DNA of 32,454 bases from Bryobacterales bacterium (GCA_003166865.1 PMUP01000094.1:247-32700); one strand, 5' to 3'; numbered from the stretch's first letter, positions 5,970-14,796 are shown. Program-made: numbers and translations. Notes: generated from the sequence alone by a model not told the origin.

Positions 5970-7595
5970 TTAGTTCACCCGGAAACGGCGGGCCAAAGGA
6001 TCTGCCAGGGCGCGGGCCGCAAGCTCCAGTTCACTGACCCGCAGGATGCGGCAGGCAGCGTAAAAGATCAAAAGCCCCAGTGGAATGGAAATGGCCAGAT
6101 CGATCAAACGCGCCAGGCGGCCAGCGCCCAGCCAGCCTTCGATCCCGTGGCTCGAAAGCAGAACGGCCGCGCCCATCACGGCGGACGCCACAGTGATTTT
6201 CCAAACGCTGTCGATTAGATTGCGGCCATAGATGCCGCCCATGCGCTTTCTCAAGATGAGAAATAGCGCCACGGCGCCGAAGACGGCGTTGACGGAAGTG
6301 GAGAGTGCCAAACCGGCGTGACCGAGCGCCGTATCGCTCAGCAAAAAGCTGGCGGTGACGTAGTTGACCCCGATCGAGATGAGGCTGACCAGCATGGGGG
6401 TGCGCGCGTCGTGCAGCGCGTAGAAAGCCGGGTTGAGCACTTTGAGCGCGGAATAACCGGCCAGGCCCACCGCGTAGCAGGAGAGCGCGATCGCGGTCTG
6501 CTCGGTATCGTAGGCGCTGAACTTGCCGCCTTGGTAGATGGCCCCGATCATGGTACGGCCGAGCGCGATCAGCCCCACCGAAGATGGCAGCGTCAGCAGA
6601 AACACCATCCCGAGCGATTTGGAGAGCGTGCGGCGAAACTCGTCGAAATCGCCCACGCCCGCGCTGCGCGAAATGGAAGGCAGCGTCGCGGATGCGATGG
6701 CGACGCCAAACAGCCCGAGTGGAAGCTGCATGAAGCGGAACGAATAGGCCAGCCAGCTTACCGGGCCGTTGCCTGGAATTCGCGAAGCGAAGTTGGTGAT
6801 GACCAGCACGTTGATTTGCACCGCGGCGCTGCCCACAATGGCCGGGCCCATGAGCCGGAAAATCTTCCGTAGGAGCGGGTGGCTCCAATCCCAAGCCGGA
6901 TGAAAGTGGAATCCCTCGGCCCCCAGCGCCGGCAACTGCCAGGCGAGTTGCAGGGCGCCGCCGAACAACACGCCCACGGCCATGGCGGTGATGGGCTCGA
7001 TACCAAAGCGCGGCCCCAACAAGTACCCGAGGATCAGACCGAATCCGACGGATCCGATGTTGAACAATGTGGAGGCGAGCGCTGGAACGGCGAATCGGTT
7101 GCAGGCGTTGAGCACACCCATGGCCTGCGCGGCGAGAGCTACCAGCAGCAGGAAGGCGAACATGATGCGCGTCATCTTCACCGCGAGTTCGAATTTTCCG
7201 GGCACTTGATGGAATCCCGAGGCCAGCAAGCCGACCCAAGCCGGACTGAAGATGATTCCGAGGAGACAGAACAGGCCAACCACGATGATTAACGCCGTGG
7301 CGACGAGATTCGCCAGCACGGCTGCTTCTTTGCGGCCCTTGTGCGCGAGGGTTTGCGTGAAGATGGGAACAAAAGCCGAGGACAGAGCGCCTTCGGCAAA
7401 CAGGTCGCGCGTGAGATTGGGAATGCGGAAGCCCAGCAGAAACGCGTCGTAGACGAAGCCGGCGCCGAACAGGCGCGCCATGACGATTTCGCGCACCAGT
7501 CCAGTGATGCGCGATATGGCCATCGCCACCGAGACCATCCCGGCCGACCGGACCACGCTCTCGGCAGGCGCCGGATTGTCAACTCGAGTCGCCAA
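5970..7595 (-). CDS. murJ: MurJ lipid II flippase (MviN/MATE-like)
   Basis: This 541-residue polytopic inner-membrane protein has about 14 hydrophobic segments. It moves undecaprenyl-linked peptidoglycan precursor (lipid II) across the membrane. MurJ landmarks are SAGMVSVAMAISRITGLVRE, then FGAGFVYDAFLLGFRIPNLT, RDLFAEGALSSAFVPIF and FRFMQLPLGLFGVAIASATLP. The essential charged residues of the first helices (Arg in SRITG and RIPN) are present. Length fits the family (about 510-550). The start chosen is TTG 7593-7595, 7 bases after the stop of the M20 peptidase upstream, so the two are very likely cotranscribed. An internal ATG at 7538 is too late because it would remove part of TM1. Confidence 0.95.
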   Translation of the reverse strand: MATRVDNPAPAESVVRSAGMVSVAMAISRITGLVREIVMARLFGAGFVYDAFLLGFRIPNLTRDLFAEGALSSAFVPIFTQTLAHKGRKEAAVLANLVATALIIVVGLFCLLGIIFSPAWVGLLASGFHQVPGKFELAVKMTRIMFAFLLLVALAAQAMGVLNACNRFAVPALASTLFNIGSVGFGLILGYLLGPRFGIEPITAMAVGVLFGGALQLAWQLPALGAEGFHFHPAWDWSHPLLRKIFRLMGPAIVGSAAVQINVLVITNFASRIPGNGPVSWLAYSFRFMQLPLGLFGVAIASATLPSISRSAGVGDFDEFRRTLSKSLGMVFLLTLPSSVGLIALGRTMIGAIYQGGKFSAYDTEQTAIALSCYAVGLAGYSALKVLNPAFYALHDARTPMLVSLISIGVNYVTASFLLSDTALGHAGLALSTSVNAVFGAVALFLILRKRMGGIYGRNLIDSVWKITVASAVMGAAVLLSSHGIEGWLGAGRLARLIDLAISIPLGLLIFYAACRILRVSELELAARALADPLARRFRVN

Positions 7596-7602
7596 ATTTC
7601 GC

Positions 7603-9015
7603 CTAACTTGTCATCGCGCCGGACTGCTCTCCCAGCTTTTCGAAAAAATGCGCGATGGTCATAATGCCGGTATAGTAATTGGCGAGCCGATATTTCTCGT
7701 TGGGCGAATGCAGCCCGTCGTCGGGCAGGCCAAAGCCCATCAGGATGGTGGGAACGCCTAGATGCCTGGCGAAATCGCCGACCACCGGAATGGAGCCGCC
7801 GTTGCGCGTGAGCACAGTAGGCTTGCCGAGCATATCGCTGAAGGCTTGGGCCGCGATGCGAATCGCCGGATGATCGGGATCCACCAACACGGCCGGCGCT
7901 GCGCTCAAAACACGCAATTGCAGGCGGATACCCGGAGGCGCGTTGTATTGCATAAAGTCGCCGAATGAAGTCAGGATCTTCTCGGGATCCTGGTTGGGCA
8001 CCAGACGAAAGCTGATCTTGGCGACGGCCTTGGACGGGATGACAGTCTTCGATCCCGCGCCGGTGAATCCGCCGGCGATGCCGTGCACTTCCATGGTCGG
8101 ACGCGCCCAAACGCGCTCCAGCACGGAGTAGCCCGCTTCGCCGGTCAATTCGCTAGCGCCCACCTCGCGGCGCAAGAATTCCGCCTCGTCAAAGGGGAGC
8201 CGCTTCCAGCTTTCGCGTTCCACGGGAGCCGGAGGCGCGACATCATCGTACATACCCGGAATTCGGATGGACCCGGTGGCATCTTTACATTTCGACAGCA
8301 GCTCGATGAGACCGGAGATGGGGTTGGGAGCGGCGCCGCCGTAGAGACCGGAGTGCAGATCGCGATCGGGACCAGTGGCTTCCACTTCCATATAGACCAG
8401 GCCGCGCAGGCCGATGCACAAGGTCGGAAGGCCTTCGGCGTAAAGTTGTGTATCGGAGACGAGCGCGACGTCGGCCTTGAGCTTGGCCGGATTTTCCGCA
8501 ACGAACTTGCTGATGGACGCGCCGCCGATCTCTTCTTCGCCTTCGATGAGGAACTTGAGATTCACGGGCAGTTTGCCTCCATGCACCACTCGCAGCGCTT
8601 CAGCGGCCTTGATGTGCATGTACATTTGCCCCTTGTCGTCGGACGAGCCGCGTGCGTAGATGTTGCCGTCGTGGATCGCCGGTTCGAAGGGAGGCGAGTG
8701 CCAAAGCTCCAGCGGATCCGGCGGCTGGACATCGTAGTGGCCGTAGCAAAGCACCGTGGGCTTGCTGGGGGCGTGGAGCCAGTCGCCATAAATGAGCGGA
8801 TTGCCCGCGGTGGGGATGATCTCGACATTTTCAATGCCGGCACTGCGCAGACTTTCAGCGACAAAATGCGCGGCTGCGGCGATGTCCGGCTGGTGTTCGG
8901 GGAGCGTGCTGATGCTGGGGATGCGGAGGAAGTCCTTCAGCTCCTCAAGGAGGCGGTCCTGGTGTTGCTCGACAAAGGTATCGGTGGGGCGGTGCATGGG
9001 CGCGGGTAGGACCAT
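7603..9015 (-). CDS. M20 family dipeptidase/deacylase (ArgE/DapE/CNDP-like)
   Basis: The protein has 470 residues from ATG 9013-9015 (MVLPAPMHRP; a second ATG at 8997 is possible). Di-zinc features of M20 peptidases are visible: YGHYDVQPP (metal His about 93, catalytic Asp about 95), ARGSSDDKGQ (bridging Asp about 126), FLIEGEEEIGG (general base and metal Glu about 160-162), a lid domain with GPDRDLHSGLYGG, and a final His in GLHSPNEKY. WHSPPFEP and the lid pattern are typical of CNDP-like dipeptidases, which hydrolyse short peptides in the cytoplasm. The open frame runs on to 9162, but that would overlap the divergent J-like gene, and the extra residues have no family match. murJ follows after 7 bases. 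Confidence 0.92.
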   Translation of the reverse strand: MVLPAPMHRPTDTFVEQHQDRLLEELKDFLRIPSISTLPEHQPDIAAAAHFVAESLRSAGIENVEIIPTAGNPLIYGDWLHAPSKPTVLCYGHYDVQPPDPLELWHSPPFEPAIHDGNIYARGSSDDKGQMYMHIKAAEALRVVHGGKLPVNLKFLIEGEEEIGGASISKFVAENPAKLKADVALVSDTQLYAEGLPTLCIGLRGLVYMEVEATGPDRDLHSGLYGGAAPNPISGLIELLSKCKDATGSIRIPGMYDDVAPPAPVERESWKRLPFDEAEFLRREVGASELTGEAGYSVLERVWARPTMEVHGIAGGFTGAGSKTVIPSKAVAKISFRLVPNQDPEKILTSFGDFMQYNAPPGIRLQLRVLSAAPAVLVDPDHPAIRIAAQAFSDMLGKPTVLTRNGGSIPVVGDFARHLGVPTILMGFGLPDDGLHSPNEKYRLANYYTGIMTIAHFFEKLGEQSGAMTS

Positions 9016-9088
9016 TATCGCAGAGGGCGGAGATGGACCGAATTGCCGAGCCGGCAAATCGACCGCAGTTTTGGCTGTCCCGGCCGAT

Positions 9089-9103
9089 ATGTCAGGCAGA
9101 CAT
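9089..9103. promoter_or_regulatory. Perfect 5-5-5 dyad over the start codon of the J-like gene
   Basis: ATGTC, five bases, GACAT forms an exact inverted repeat whose last bases overlap the ATG at 9102. It lies in the 86-base divergent region between the M20 gene (start 9015) and the J-like gene. It could be an operator, since the J-like protein itself has a possible winged-helix end, or a small hairpin at the start codon. A 10-base match can arise by chance. Confidence 0.35.
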
Positions 9104-9797
9104 GTCAGCCACACTTGCCGGTAAGCTCCAAGATCACTATGCACTTCTGGGGATCGACCCACAGTCGGATCCAGACACGATGCACCAGGCCTACGCGACC
9201 CAAGCGCGTAAGTATCGTCCGCAGAACTCCCTCACTGGCGATGCCGAGATGTTTGATGCCGTCAATCGGGCGTATGAAGTACTCTCCGATCCAGTCCGGC
9301 GCCGTGAATTCGACGCGCTGCATGGCACTGGCCAGGAAGCAAGCGGGCCGAAGTTCAGCGGCGTCGAGTTCTTTCACGCGCTGGGACGCGAAACGGCTTT
9401 GCGCTCGGCCATCCTTTGCCTGCTCTACGATCGCCGGCGCACCAGGCCGTCCGCTCCGGGTGTCTCGATGCGGTCCATCGAAGTCATGGTGGAAGCCACG
9501 GCCGTGGAGTTGAGCTCCGCGCTGTGGTATCTGAAGCAGCGGGGATTGGCGGCGAGCGACGATAAAAGCAGCCTGGCAATCACGGCGGATGGCATGGACT
9601 TCCTGGTGAGCCAGAAACCCTTGCTCGAGGTTGTGATGGCGTTCATCAAGCCGGCGGCAATCGCCGTTTCTCACGCTCCACAACCCCAGCAGGCAAAGCC
9701 CCCGCGGATTCAAGCGGAGACATTACTAGATCCGAAGCGTGACAATGAATCGGTGCTGAGCACGCTGCACCGGGCGCTGGCAAGGGTTTCTGACTAG
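9102..9797 (+). CDS. J-domain-like protein lacking the HPD motif, with putative winged-helix C-terminus
   Basis: The protein has 231 residues; start ATG 9102 (MSATLAGKLQDHYALLGIDP). Residues 11-75 have the J-domain pattern: HYALLGIDPQSDPDTMHQAY as helix I/II, FDAVNRAYEVLSDPVRRREFD as helix III. The HPD tripeptide that stimulates Hsp70 ATPase is replaced by RPQ (ARKYRPQNS), so normal DnaK activation is unlikely. Residues 90-180 look like a small alpha/beta winged helix (IEVMVEATAVELSSALWYLKQRGL, then LAITADGMDFL), as in DNA-binding or scaffold proteins. The last 50 residues are Pro/Gln-rich. It is divergent from the M20-murJ pair. The J-like fold is fairly sure; the role is unknown. Confidence 0.7.
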   Translation: MSATLAGKLQDHYALLGIDPQSDPDTMHQAYATQARKYRPQNSLTGDAEMFDAVNRAYEVLSDPVRRREFDALHGTGQEASGPKFSGVEFFHALGRETALRSAILCLLYDRRRTRPSAPGVSMRSIEVMVEATAVELSSALWYLKQRGLAASDDKSSLAITADGMDFLVSQKPLLEVVMAFIKPAAIAVSHAPQPQQAKPPRIQAETLLDPKRDNESVLSTLHRALARVSD

Positions 9798-9857
9798 TGG
9801 CGCGGCCGCAACGGCCCTCCGGTCAGATCACCATGTCACTGCTATCAACATAAGGAG

Positions 9858-10103
9858 ATGACCAAGGACCGAGTGGTGAGCGCGACCGAGTTCAAGGCCA
9901 AGTGCCTCGCTTTCCTGGACGAGATCGAGCAGCGCGGTGGACCCATCACCATCACCCGGCGAGGCCGGCCCGTCGCGGTACTTGGCCCAGCCAAGAAAAA
10001 GGCCTGGAAATCTCCTCGTAATAAGTTGGCGGGGAAGGCCCGAATTGTTGCTGACATCGTGAACGTGGATATGTCTTCGCTTTGGGAAGTAGCCCGGAAG
10101 TAG
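9858..10103 (+). CDS. Phd/YefM-type antitoxin
   Basis: The protein has 81 residues. The N-terminal half is the Phd/YefM fold: VVSATEFKAKCLAFLDEIEQ, then GGPITITRRGRPVAVLGP. That half forms a DNA-binding dimer that represses its own operon. The C-terminal part (about 48-81) normally wraps around and neutralises the partner toxin. AAGGAG lies directly against the ATG at 9858, too close for ideal spacing, so initiation at a GTG a few codons in is possible. A PIN-toxin gene follows after 11 bases but is broken, so this antitoxin looks like an orphan. Whether it still autoregulates cannot be read. Confidence 0.88.
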   Translation: MTKDRVVSATEFKAKCLAFLDEIEQRGGPITITRRGRPVAVLGPAKKKAWKSPRNKLAGKARIVADIVNVDMSSLWEVARK

Positions 10104-10114
10104 GAGCAAGCCGG

Positions 10115-10413
10115 TTGCCGCCTCGGTTCTTGTTAGATACCCACATTGCGGTTCGATGGCTGATCGACGCAAGGAAGCTTTCACGCGAACAGACGCGAGT
10201 GCTCGAAGGCACGGTGCGGCGCGCCGAACCGGTAGCTTTAAGCGCCATAAGTCTCCTGGAAATCGCCAGTCTCACAAGCGAAGGAAAGCTCAAGTTGATC
10301 TGCGAGATCCCGCCGATCGCGCAATCGTGGCAACTGCGAGAGTGCATCGGCTGCGCTTGGTGACATCGGATCAGCGGATCATCGAATCGAAGCTGGTGCC
10401 AGTGGTCGCATAG
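10115..10413 (+). pseudogene. PIN-domain (VapC) toxin, internally deleted and frameshifted
   Basis: From TTG 10115 (TAGGAG nine bases upstream) the frame reads PPRFLLDTHIAVRWLIDARK and ALSAISLLEIASLTSEGKLK, the first half of a VapC ribonuclease with its first Asp and Glu. The end of the domain, DPADRAIVATARVHRLRLVT then SDQRIIESKLVPVVA, is present but in another frame (stop 10411-10413). About 30 residues that normally join the halves are missing at the shift near 10290-10300. The four acidic residues of the Mg site are therefore split between two frames. A functional RNase is not expected. The upstream antitoxin is intact. Confidence 0.87.
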
Positions 10414-10423
10414 GCGCTGGCTG

Positions 10424-11881
10424 CTAATAAGACTTCGCAATCACCACGCGGCGATCCACAGGCTCTCCGGTCACGATGCATTTTCCGGGGCCGTCGTATT
10501 CGTCGACCAGCGGAATGCAGCGGACCGTGGCTTTGAACTCTTTCAGGCGGGCGTCGCACACCGGATCGTCCTTCAGGTGCGCCATGACGAATTTGCCGCC
10601 GCCCTTTTCGGCGGTGACGTCGGCCAGGATGGACTGCACTTCATCGATGGAATTCGCAAGCACGGTGTTGGATTTGAGGCGCTGCTTCGCGGCGGCATAG
10701 AGATCGCTCTGCATTTGGGCGAGTGCCTCGGGAATCCGCGCGGCGACTTCTGACTGCGGCAACACTTCCTTCGCTCCCGTGTCACGCCGTTTGAGCACGA
10801 TGTTATTGGCAGCCACATCGCGCGGGCCCAACTCAAGAACCAGCGGGACGCCTCGCCGCTCCCAATGGAAGAACTTCGCACCAGGACTCGGGCCTTCTCG
10901 ATCGTCGATTTTCACTTTTACGCCTTGGGCGCCGACGTCGGCGGCGATGCGGTGCGCGGCCTCGAGCACCTGCGCCTTCTCATCATCCTTGCGATAGATG
11001 GGCACCAGCACGGACTTCACGGGCGCGACTTTCGGAGGCAGCACCAGCCCCTTGTCATCGGAGTGGCTCATGATGAGGCCGCCAATCAGTCGCGTGCTGA
11101 CGCCCCAACTGGTCTGCCAAACGTAGTCGAGCTGGCCTTCCTTGGTTTGGAATTTCACGTCGAAGGCGCGGCCGAAGTTTTGGCCGAGGTCGTGGCTAGT
11201 GCCGGATTGCAGCGCCAGGCCGTTCTGCATCATCGCCTCGATGGCATAGGTGCGCACGGCGCCCGCGAATTTCTCGGCGCTGGTTTTCTGGCCCTTGATC
11301 ACGGGCATGGCCATGATGTTCTCGGCGACGTCGGCGTAGACGTCCAGCATGCGCAGCACTTCTTCGAGCGCCTCTTCGTGCGAGGAGTGCGCGGTGTGGC
11401 CCTCCTGCCAAAGAAACTCCGTGGTTCGCAGGAACATGCGCGTGCGCAGCTCCCAGCGGATGATGTTGGCCCACTGATTGAGGAGCATGGGCAGATCGCG
11501 ATAGCTTTGAATCCACTTGGCGAAGAAGTGGCCGATGATGGTTTCCGACGTCGGCCGGATGACGTAGGGCTCTTCCAGCTTCTTGCCGCCCGCAATGGTG
11601 ACGATCGCAAGCTCGGGGGCAAAGCCTTCGACGTGTTCCGCTTCCTTTTGCAGAAAGCTCTGTGGGATCAGGAGCGGAAAATAGACATTCTGGTGGCCGG
11701 TGGCTTTGAAGCGGTCATCCAATTCGCGCTGCAGGACTTCCCAGACAGCATAGCCGTTGGGCTTGATGACCATGCAGCCTTTGACGATTTCGGCCGGCTC
11801 GGCCATATCGCCATGCAGCACGACGTCTTGATACCAGGCAGCGAAGTCCTGGCTGCGTTGAGTGATGGGAGATTCGGCCAT
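10424..11881 (-). CDS. proS: Prolyl-tRNA synthetase, archaeal/eukaryotic type
   Basis: The 485-residue class II aminoacyl-tRNA synthetase charges tRNA-Pro with proline. Motif 2 is visible ([23 protein letters not shown]), as is motif 3 ([19 protein letters not shown]). The proline-pocket segment is [19 protein letters not shown]. The anticodon domain starts near [16 protein letters not shown]. The C-terminal extension ends in AKSY and carries three Cys ([22 protein letters not shown]), as in the zinc-like domain of this ProS class. There is no YbaK-type editing insertion, unlike the E. coli form. ATG 11881 gives the family N-terminus ([16 protein letters not shown]); no strong ribosome binding site was seen. 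Confidence 0.97.
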   Translation of the reverse strand: MAESPITQRSQDFAAWYQDVVLHGDMAEPAEIVKGCMVIKPNGYAVWEVLQRELDDRFKATGHQNVYFPLLIPQSFLQKEAEHVEGFAPELAIVTIAGGKKLEEPYVIRPTSETIIGHFFAKWIQSYRDLPMLLNQWANIIRWELRTRMFLRTTEFLWQEGHTAHSSHEEALEEVLRMLDVYADVAENIMAMPVIKGQKTSAEKFAGAVRTYAIEAMMQNGLALQSGTSHDLGQNFGRAFDVKFQTKEGQLDYVWQTSWGVSTRLIGGLIMSHSDDKGLVLPPKVAPVKSVLVPIYRKDDEKAQVLEAAHRIAADVGAQGVKVKIDDREGPSPGAKFFHWERRGVPLVLELGPRDVAANNIVLKRRDTGAKEVLPQSEVAARIPEALAQMQSDLYAAAKQRLKSNTVLANSIDEVQSILADVTAEKGGGKFVMAHLKDDPVCDARLKEFKATVRCIPLVDEYDGPGKCIVTGEPVDRRVVIAKSY

Positions 11882-11946
11882 GAGATGGGGAAAGTCTTAT
11901 TGTAGGTCACAGCGGCGGGAAGCTTCCACGGGAAGGTGATGTGTTC

Positions 11947-12024
11947 TTAGGGCAGCATCCCGAGCGGGATATGGTAACGCTCGGCAAATTCCTCTTGCGT
12001 CAAGTCCAACGCCGGCTCCCTGAC
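11947..12024 (-). pseudogene. Helix-turn-helix (XRE-type antitoxin) fragment
   Basis: The minus strand just after the sigma-54 activator stop reads ALDLTQEEFAERYHIPLG, then MLP and TAA (11947-11949). This matches the recognition segment of HigA-like/XRE antitoxins, where IPLG is normally followed by TLRDWEQG and about 30 more residues. Both the start and the end are missing, leaving about 25 codons. It is read as a relic of a third toxin-antitoxin locus. The match is short, so confidence is moderate. Confidence 0.5.
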
Positions 12025-12037
12025 GGTCGTGGCTCGG

Positions 12038-13909
12038 CTACCCCCGGGCGCGCTTCAGCGCCGGCTTCAGATTCATGGTCCGGATCAGCTTGTGCAAATA
12101 GTTGGGATGCAGTCCCAGGATCTTCGCGGCCGCTTCATGATCGTGATTCACTTGTTCAAACGCCCGCAGAACCACTTGGCGCTTGGCGGCTTCCACGGCC
12201 TCTTCGTACATGCTGGCCGAAACGGCGGCCGGGCGCGATTCGCGGATTTGCTCGGGCAGATCCTCAGCCAGCAGCATGTCCGACGAGCCCAGCACAACCG
12301 CGCGTTCGATGGCGTTTTCGAGCTCGCGCACATTGCCCGGCCACGAGTAGCTCTGGAGATAGGCGCGCGCTTCCGGCGCCAGACCGACGATCTTGCGGCC
12401 GCACTCGGCGGCGTACTTCTTGGCGAAATGCTCGGCCAGCGGCAAAGTGTCCTCGGGACGCTCTCGCAGGGCGGGCGCCTTGAGCGACACAACGTTCAAG
12501 CGGTAAAAAAGATCGCGCCGGAAATCGCCTTTGCCGACGGCCTGCTCCAGATCGCGATTGGTGGCGGCAAGCAGCCGGATATCCAACTGGATTGTCTTGG
12601 TGCCACCCACGCGCTCCATCTCACGCTGCTGCAAGACACGCAGAAGCTTGGCTTGCAGAACGGGCGAAAGCTCTCCGATTTCGTCCAGGAACACAGTGCC
12701 GCCCTCGGCGATTTCGAGCTTGCCCTTCTTTTGAGTGATCGCGCCGGTGAACGCGCCCCGCTCGTGGCCGAACAGCTCACTTTCGAGCAGCGTCTCGGTG
12801 AGCGCGGCGCAGTTGATGGCCACGAACGGTCCCGCCGCTCGCAGGCTGTTTTGATGGAGCGCGCGCGCGATCAATTCCTTGCCAGTTCCGCTTTCGCCCA
12901 GGATCAGCACGGTGGAGTTGGACGGCGCCACTTTGGCAATCTCACGCTGCAGGCGGTGCAGCTTATCGCTTACGCCCACCATGCCGTGTTCAATCTTCAG
13001 CTCGGATTGGAGACGTTCGTTCTCTTCTTGCAGCCATCCCAGGATGGTGGCATTCTCCCAGGCAACTGCCGCCATGCCGGCCACCGCCGTAAGGACTTGC
13101 ATATGGCCCTCGTCGAAGCGGTGCTCCGGACCGGTTGATTCCAGGTACACCACCGCCGCCACTTCATCGCGCACAACCAGCGGAGCAGCCAGCGCGGAAA
13201 GACCCGACTGGTCTTCAGGCTCCTGCCAGACCACCACGCGTTCGCCGCACACACGCGTTAACACTTGCGGATTCGGCGTCCAATCGCCCGGATGAGAGCC
13301 GGGAATAAAAATAGCGGCGCGCGAGGCGGGAATCAAGTCCAGCAGCAGCGATGTAAGATGGCTTCGCAGCACTTCCGCTGCTGTCACGGAGGTGGTATCG
13401 TGCAGTCCCCGAAACGAATGCAGCATGGTGCTCACCCGCAGCAGCGTGCGCAGATCGTGGAGGGCGCGCGCCGAGGGAGGCAGGATGGTGTATTCGTCGG
13501 AGGAAAGATAGAGCGATTCCTCAAATCGGAGCTCCCGCGTACTCGTGCCTGAGTCCAGCTTCTCCTGGCCCGCGGTGGCGTTGGCTTCCACCCGGTAACA
13601 GAAAAGCGAACCGCCGATCCGTATCTCGTCGCCCGGCATCAGATGCTGTTCAGTGACGGGCGTGCCGGTGACGAACGTTCCGTTGCGGCTTTCCAGATCC
13701 TTCAAGGTGCAGTTGTCACCCGAACGGATGAAGAGACAATGCCGGCGTGAGACCGCATGATCCTCCAGTTGCAGATCGTTGGTGGCTTGCCGGCCCACCC
13801 AAAATTCGCCTTCGGGTAAGGGGAAGATATTGCCCTTCAAGGGACCGCGCACCGCCACCAGTCTCGGCTCGATTCCCGTCTTCAAGGAAACGCTAACCAT
13901 CTGATGCAT
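12038..13909 (-). CDS. Sigma-54-dependent activator with FHA and GAF sensing domains
   Basis: The protein has 623 residues. Domains in order: FHA (about 20-107: VGRQ with Arg 40, SRRH 54-57, RNGTFV 75-80), which binds phosphothreonine; GAF (about 150-290); AAA+ (about 312-540) with Walker A GESGTGKE (338-345), GERGAFTGA-type loop HERGAFTGA (382-390), Walker B VFLDE (406-410) and arginine-finger segment FRRDLFYRL (463-471); Fis-type HTH (about 585-613, [18 protein letters not shown]). GAFTGA contacts sigma-54, so it should remodel RNA polymerase-sigma-54 at enhancer-dependent promoters. There is no receiver domain. The FHA suggests input from Ser/Thr kinases, and one lies at 14797. MVSVS at 13900 is an alternative start. 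Confidence 0.95.
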   Translation of the reverse strand: MHQMVSVSLKTGIEPRLVAVRGPLKGNIFPLPEGEFWVGRQATNDLQLEDHAVSRRHCLFIRSGDNCTLKDLESRNGTFVTGTPVTEQHLMPGDEIRIGGSLFCYRVEANATAGQEKLDSGTSTRELRFEESLYLSSDEYTILPPSARALHDLRTLLRVSTMLHSFRGLHDTTSVTAAEVLRSHLTSLLLDLIPASRAAIFIPGSHPGDWTPNPQVLTRVCGERVVVWQEPEDQSGLSALAAPLVVRDEVAAVVYLESTGPEHRFDEGHMQVLTAVAGMAAVAWENATILGWLQEENERLQSELKIEHGMVGVSDKLHRLQREIAKVAPSNSTVLILGESGTGKELIARALHQNSLRAAGPFVAINCAALTETLLESELFGHERGAFTGAITQKKGKLEIAEGGTVFLDEIGELSPVLQAKLLRVLQQREMERVGGTKTIQLDIRLLAATNRDLEQAVGKGDFRRDLFYRLNVVSLKAPALRERPEDTLPLAEHFAKKYAAECGRKIVGLAPEARAYLQSYSWPGNVRELENAIERAVVLGSSDMLLAEDLPEQIRESRPAAVSASMYEEAVEAAKRQVVLRAFEQVNHDHEAAAKILGLHPNYLHKLIRTMNLKPALKRARG

Positions 13910-14069
13910 TTATCGTACCCCGTCGCGGCCAAGTCCGGTCTCAAGCCGGAAAGCTATCGGTTAGCGGGACTCACCTTTTGATTCTCAGCCGTCCAGCCCA
14001 GCCACTCCAAGTGACTGTGCAGCAGGCCCAATGCTTGTGGCGACCCAATTGCTCCCTTAGGAGATCAAC

Positions 14070-14246
14070 ATGCAACCAATCACGGCACGTCCTAGATCGA
14101 ATACCGGCTTGCGAGCGGTTGTGACTTACGGGGTACTTATTCTGGCCTTGTGCCTCATGACCGCGGATTTCTGCCGGCTGATGCGGGCTCCCGCGGCTGC
14201 GCCATTTGCGGCGTCAAGCAGCAGCCATCATTCAAACCGTTTCTAG
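14070..14246 (+). CDS. Small single-span membrane protein, unrecognised
   Basis: The open frame has 58 codons. TAGGAG lies 7 bases before ATG 14070. The basic N-terminus (MQPITARPRSNTGLR) precedes one hydrophobic span (AVVTYGVLILALCLM, about 16-30), followed by a Ser/Ala/His-rich tail. That predicts a small inner-membrane protein, or a signal-anchored peptide. The stop (TAG 14244-14246) lies inside the first copy of a perfect 19-bp tandem repeat, and a hairpin follows at 14297. The small DUF1328 membrane gene faces it. I do not recognise a family; the start site and span are the evidence for coding. Confidence 0.5.
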   Translation: MQPITARPRSNTGLRAVVTYGVLILALCLMTADFCRLMRAPAAAPFAASSSSHHSNRF

Positions 14247-14270
14247 GCGGGCAAACCGTTTCTAGGCGGG
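14233..14270. repeat. Perfect 19-bp tandem duplication
   Basis: The 19-base unit beginning CAAACCGTTTCTAGG occurs at 14233-14251 and again at 14252-14270 without mismatch. The first copy supplies the last codons and the stop of the small membrane ORF. The second lies just after it. A recent slippage event is the simplest origin. Confidence 0.9.
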
Positions 14271-14296
14271 AAGGCTTCTCGGAGGAGAATGGATGC

Positions 14297-14326
14297 GCCC
14301 CACGTTCACCTGGAGTGGCGTGGGGC
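14297..14326 (+). terminator. Probable rho-independent terminator
   Basis: The perfect 8-bp stem GCCCCACG/CGTGGGGC has a 14-base loop and is followed on the plus strand by a pyrimidine-rich CTTTCCTTGCTT. It fits termination of the small membrane ORF transcript. On the minus strand it lies 20 bases past the DUF1328 stop but lacks a following T-run, so it may stop that transcript only weakly. Confidence 0.55.
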
Positions 14327-14346
14327 CTTTCCTTGCTTGAGATATG

Positions 14347-14511
14347 CTAAACCCTGCGCGCCGCGTGAGTGATCAGCGACACCAGGAACAGCACGATAAA
14401 TACAAAGAACAGGATCTTCGCGATTCCCGCGGACGCGATCGCGATTCCACCGAATCCGAAAATCGCGGCCACAATCGATACCAACAGAAACACCAGCGCG
14501 TAATACAACAT
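14347..14511 (-). CDS. DUF1328 small membrane protein (YtjA family)
   Basis: The protein has 54 residues and two hydrophobic helices: [20 protein letters not shown], then [20 protein letters not shown] with [12 protein letters not shown] at the end. [18 protein letters not shown] is the DUF1328 signature. GAGAGGAGA lies about 6 bases before ATG 14509-14511. Members are short inner-membrane proteins of unknown function, often near stress genes. The 285 bases between this start and the Ser/Thr kinase hold the promoters for both; a 10-bp palindrome GTACCGGTAC lies at 14697-14706 and no other gene is seen. Confidence 0.9.
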   Translation of the reverse strand: MLYYALVFLLVSIVAAIFGFGGIAIASAGIAKILFFVFIVLFLVSLITHAARRV

Positions 14512-14796
14512 CTATTGTCTCCTCTCCCGTTCGGCCCTTCTTCCCTCGATGGCCGTGAGACGGTCTCCGTACCCACCGTGCAGTTACGTTGCCACTTCGC
14601 AGGTCGTGACATTGCAGCAACATCCGCCGTGTCCGGCGCCGATACCCGGAAGAAATTGCCAGCGTTGCCGCGCTTCTTCGCTGAGCCCATACAAAAGTAC
14701 CGGTACAAGCCTTCCCGGGTACGCGGCGCTGGCCCTATTGCACCGGGATCGGATTTCGAGTGATACTGCTCGGTAGAGCCCTCCGCGCGGGAAAAC

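Noticed and set aside
8083-9009. 308-codon plus-strand frame
   Set aside because: Antisense of the well-conserved M20 peptidase; typical shadow frame in high-GC DNA.
9015-9162. Longer start of the M20 peptidase at 9162
   Set aside because: It would overlap the start of the divergent J-like gene by about 60 bases and adds residues with no family match.
10865-11905. 346-codon plus-strand frame
   Set aside because: Antisense of proS, whose class II motifs are unmistakable.
12029-13138. 369-codon plus-strand frame
   Set aside because: Antisense of the AAA+ domain of the sigma-54 activator.
14549-14776. 75-codon plus-strand frame before the kinase
   Set aside because: Pro/Ser/Arg-rich with no ribosome site or domain; the region is better read as upstream control DNA.
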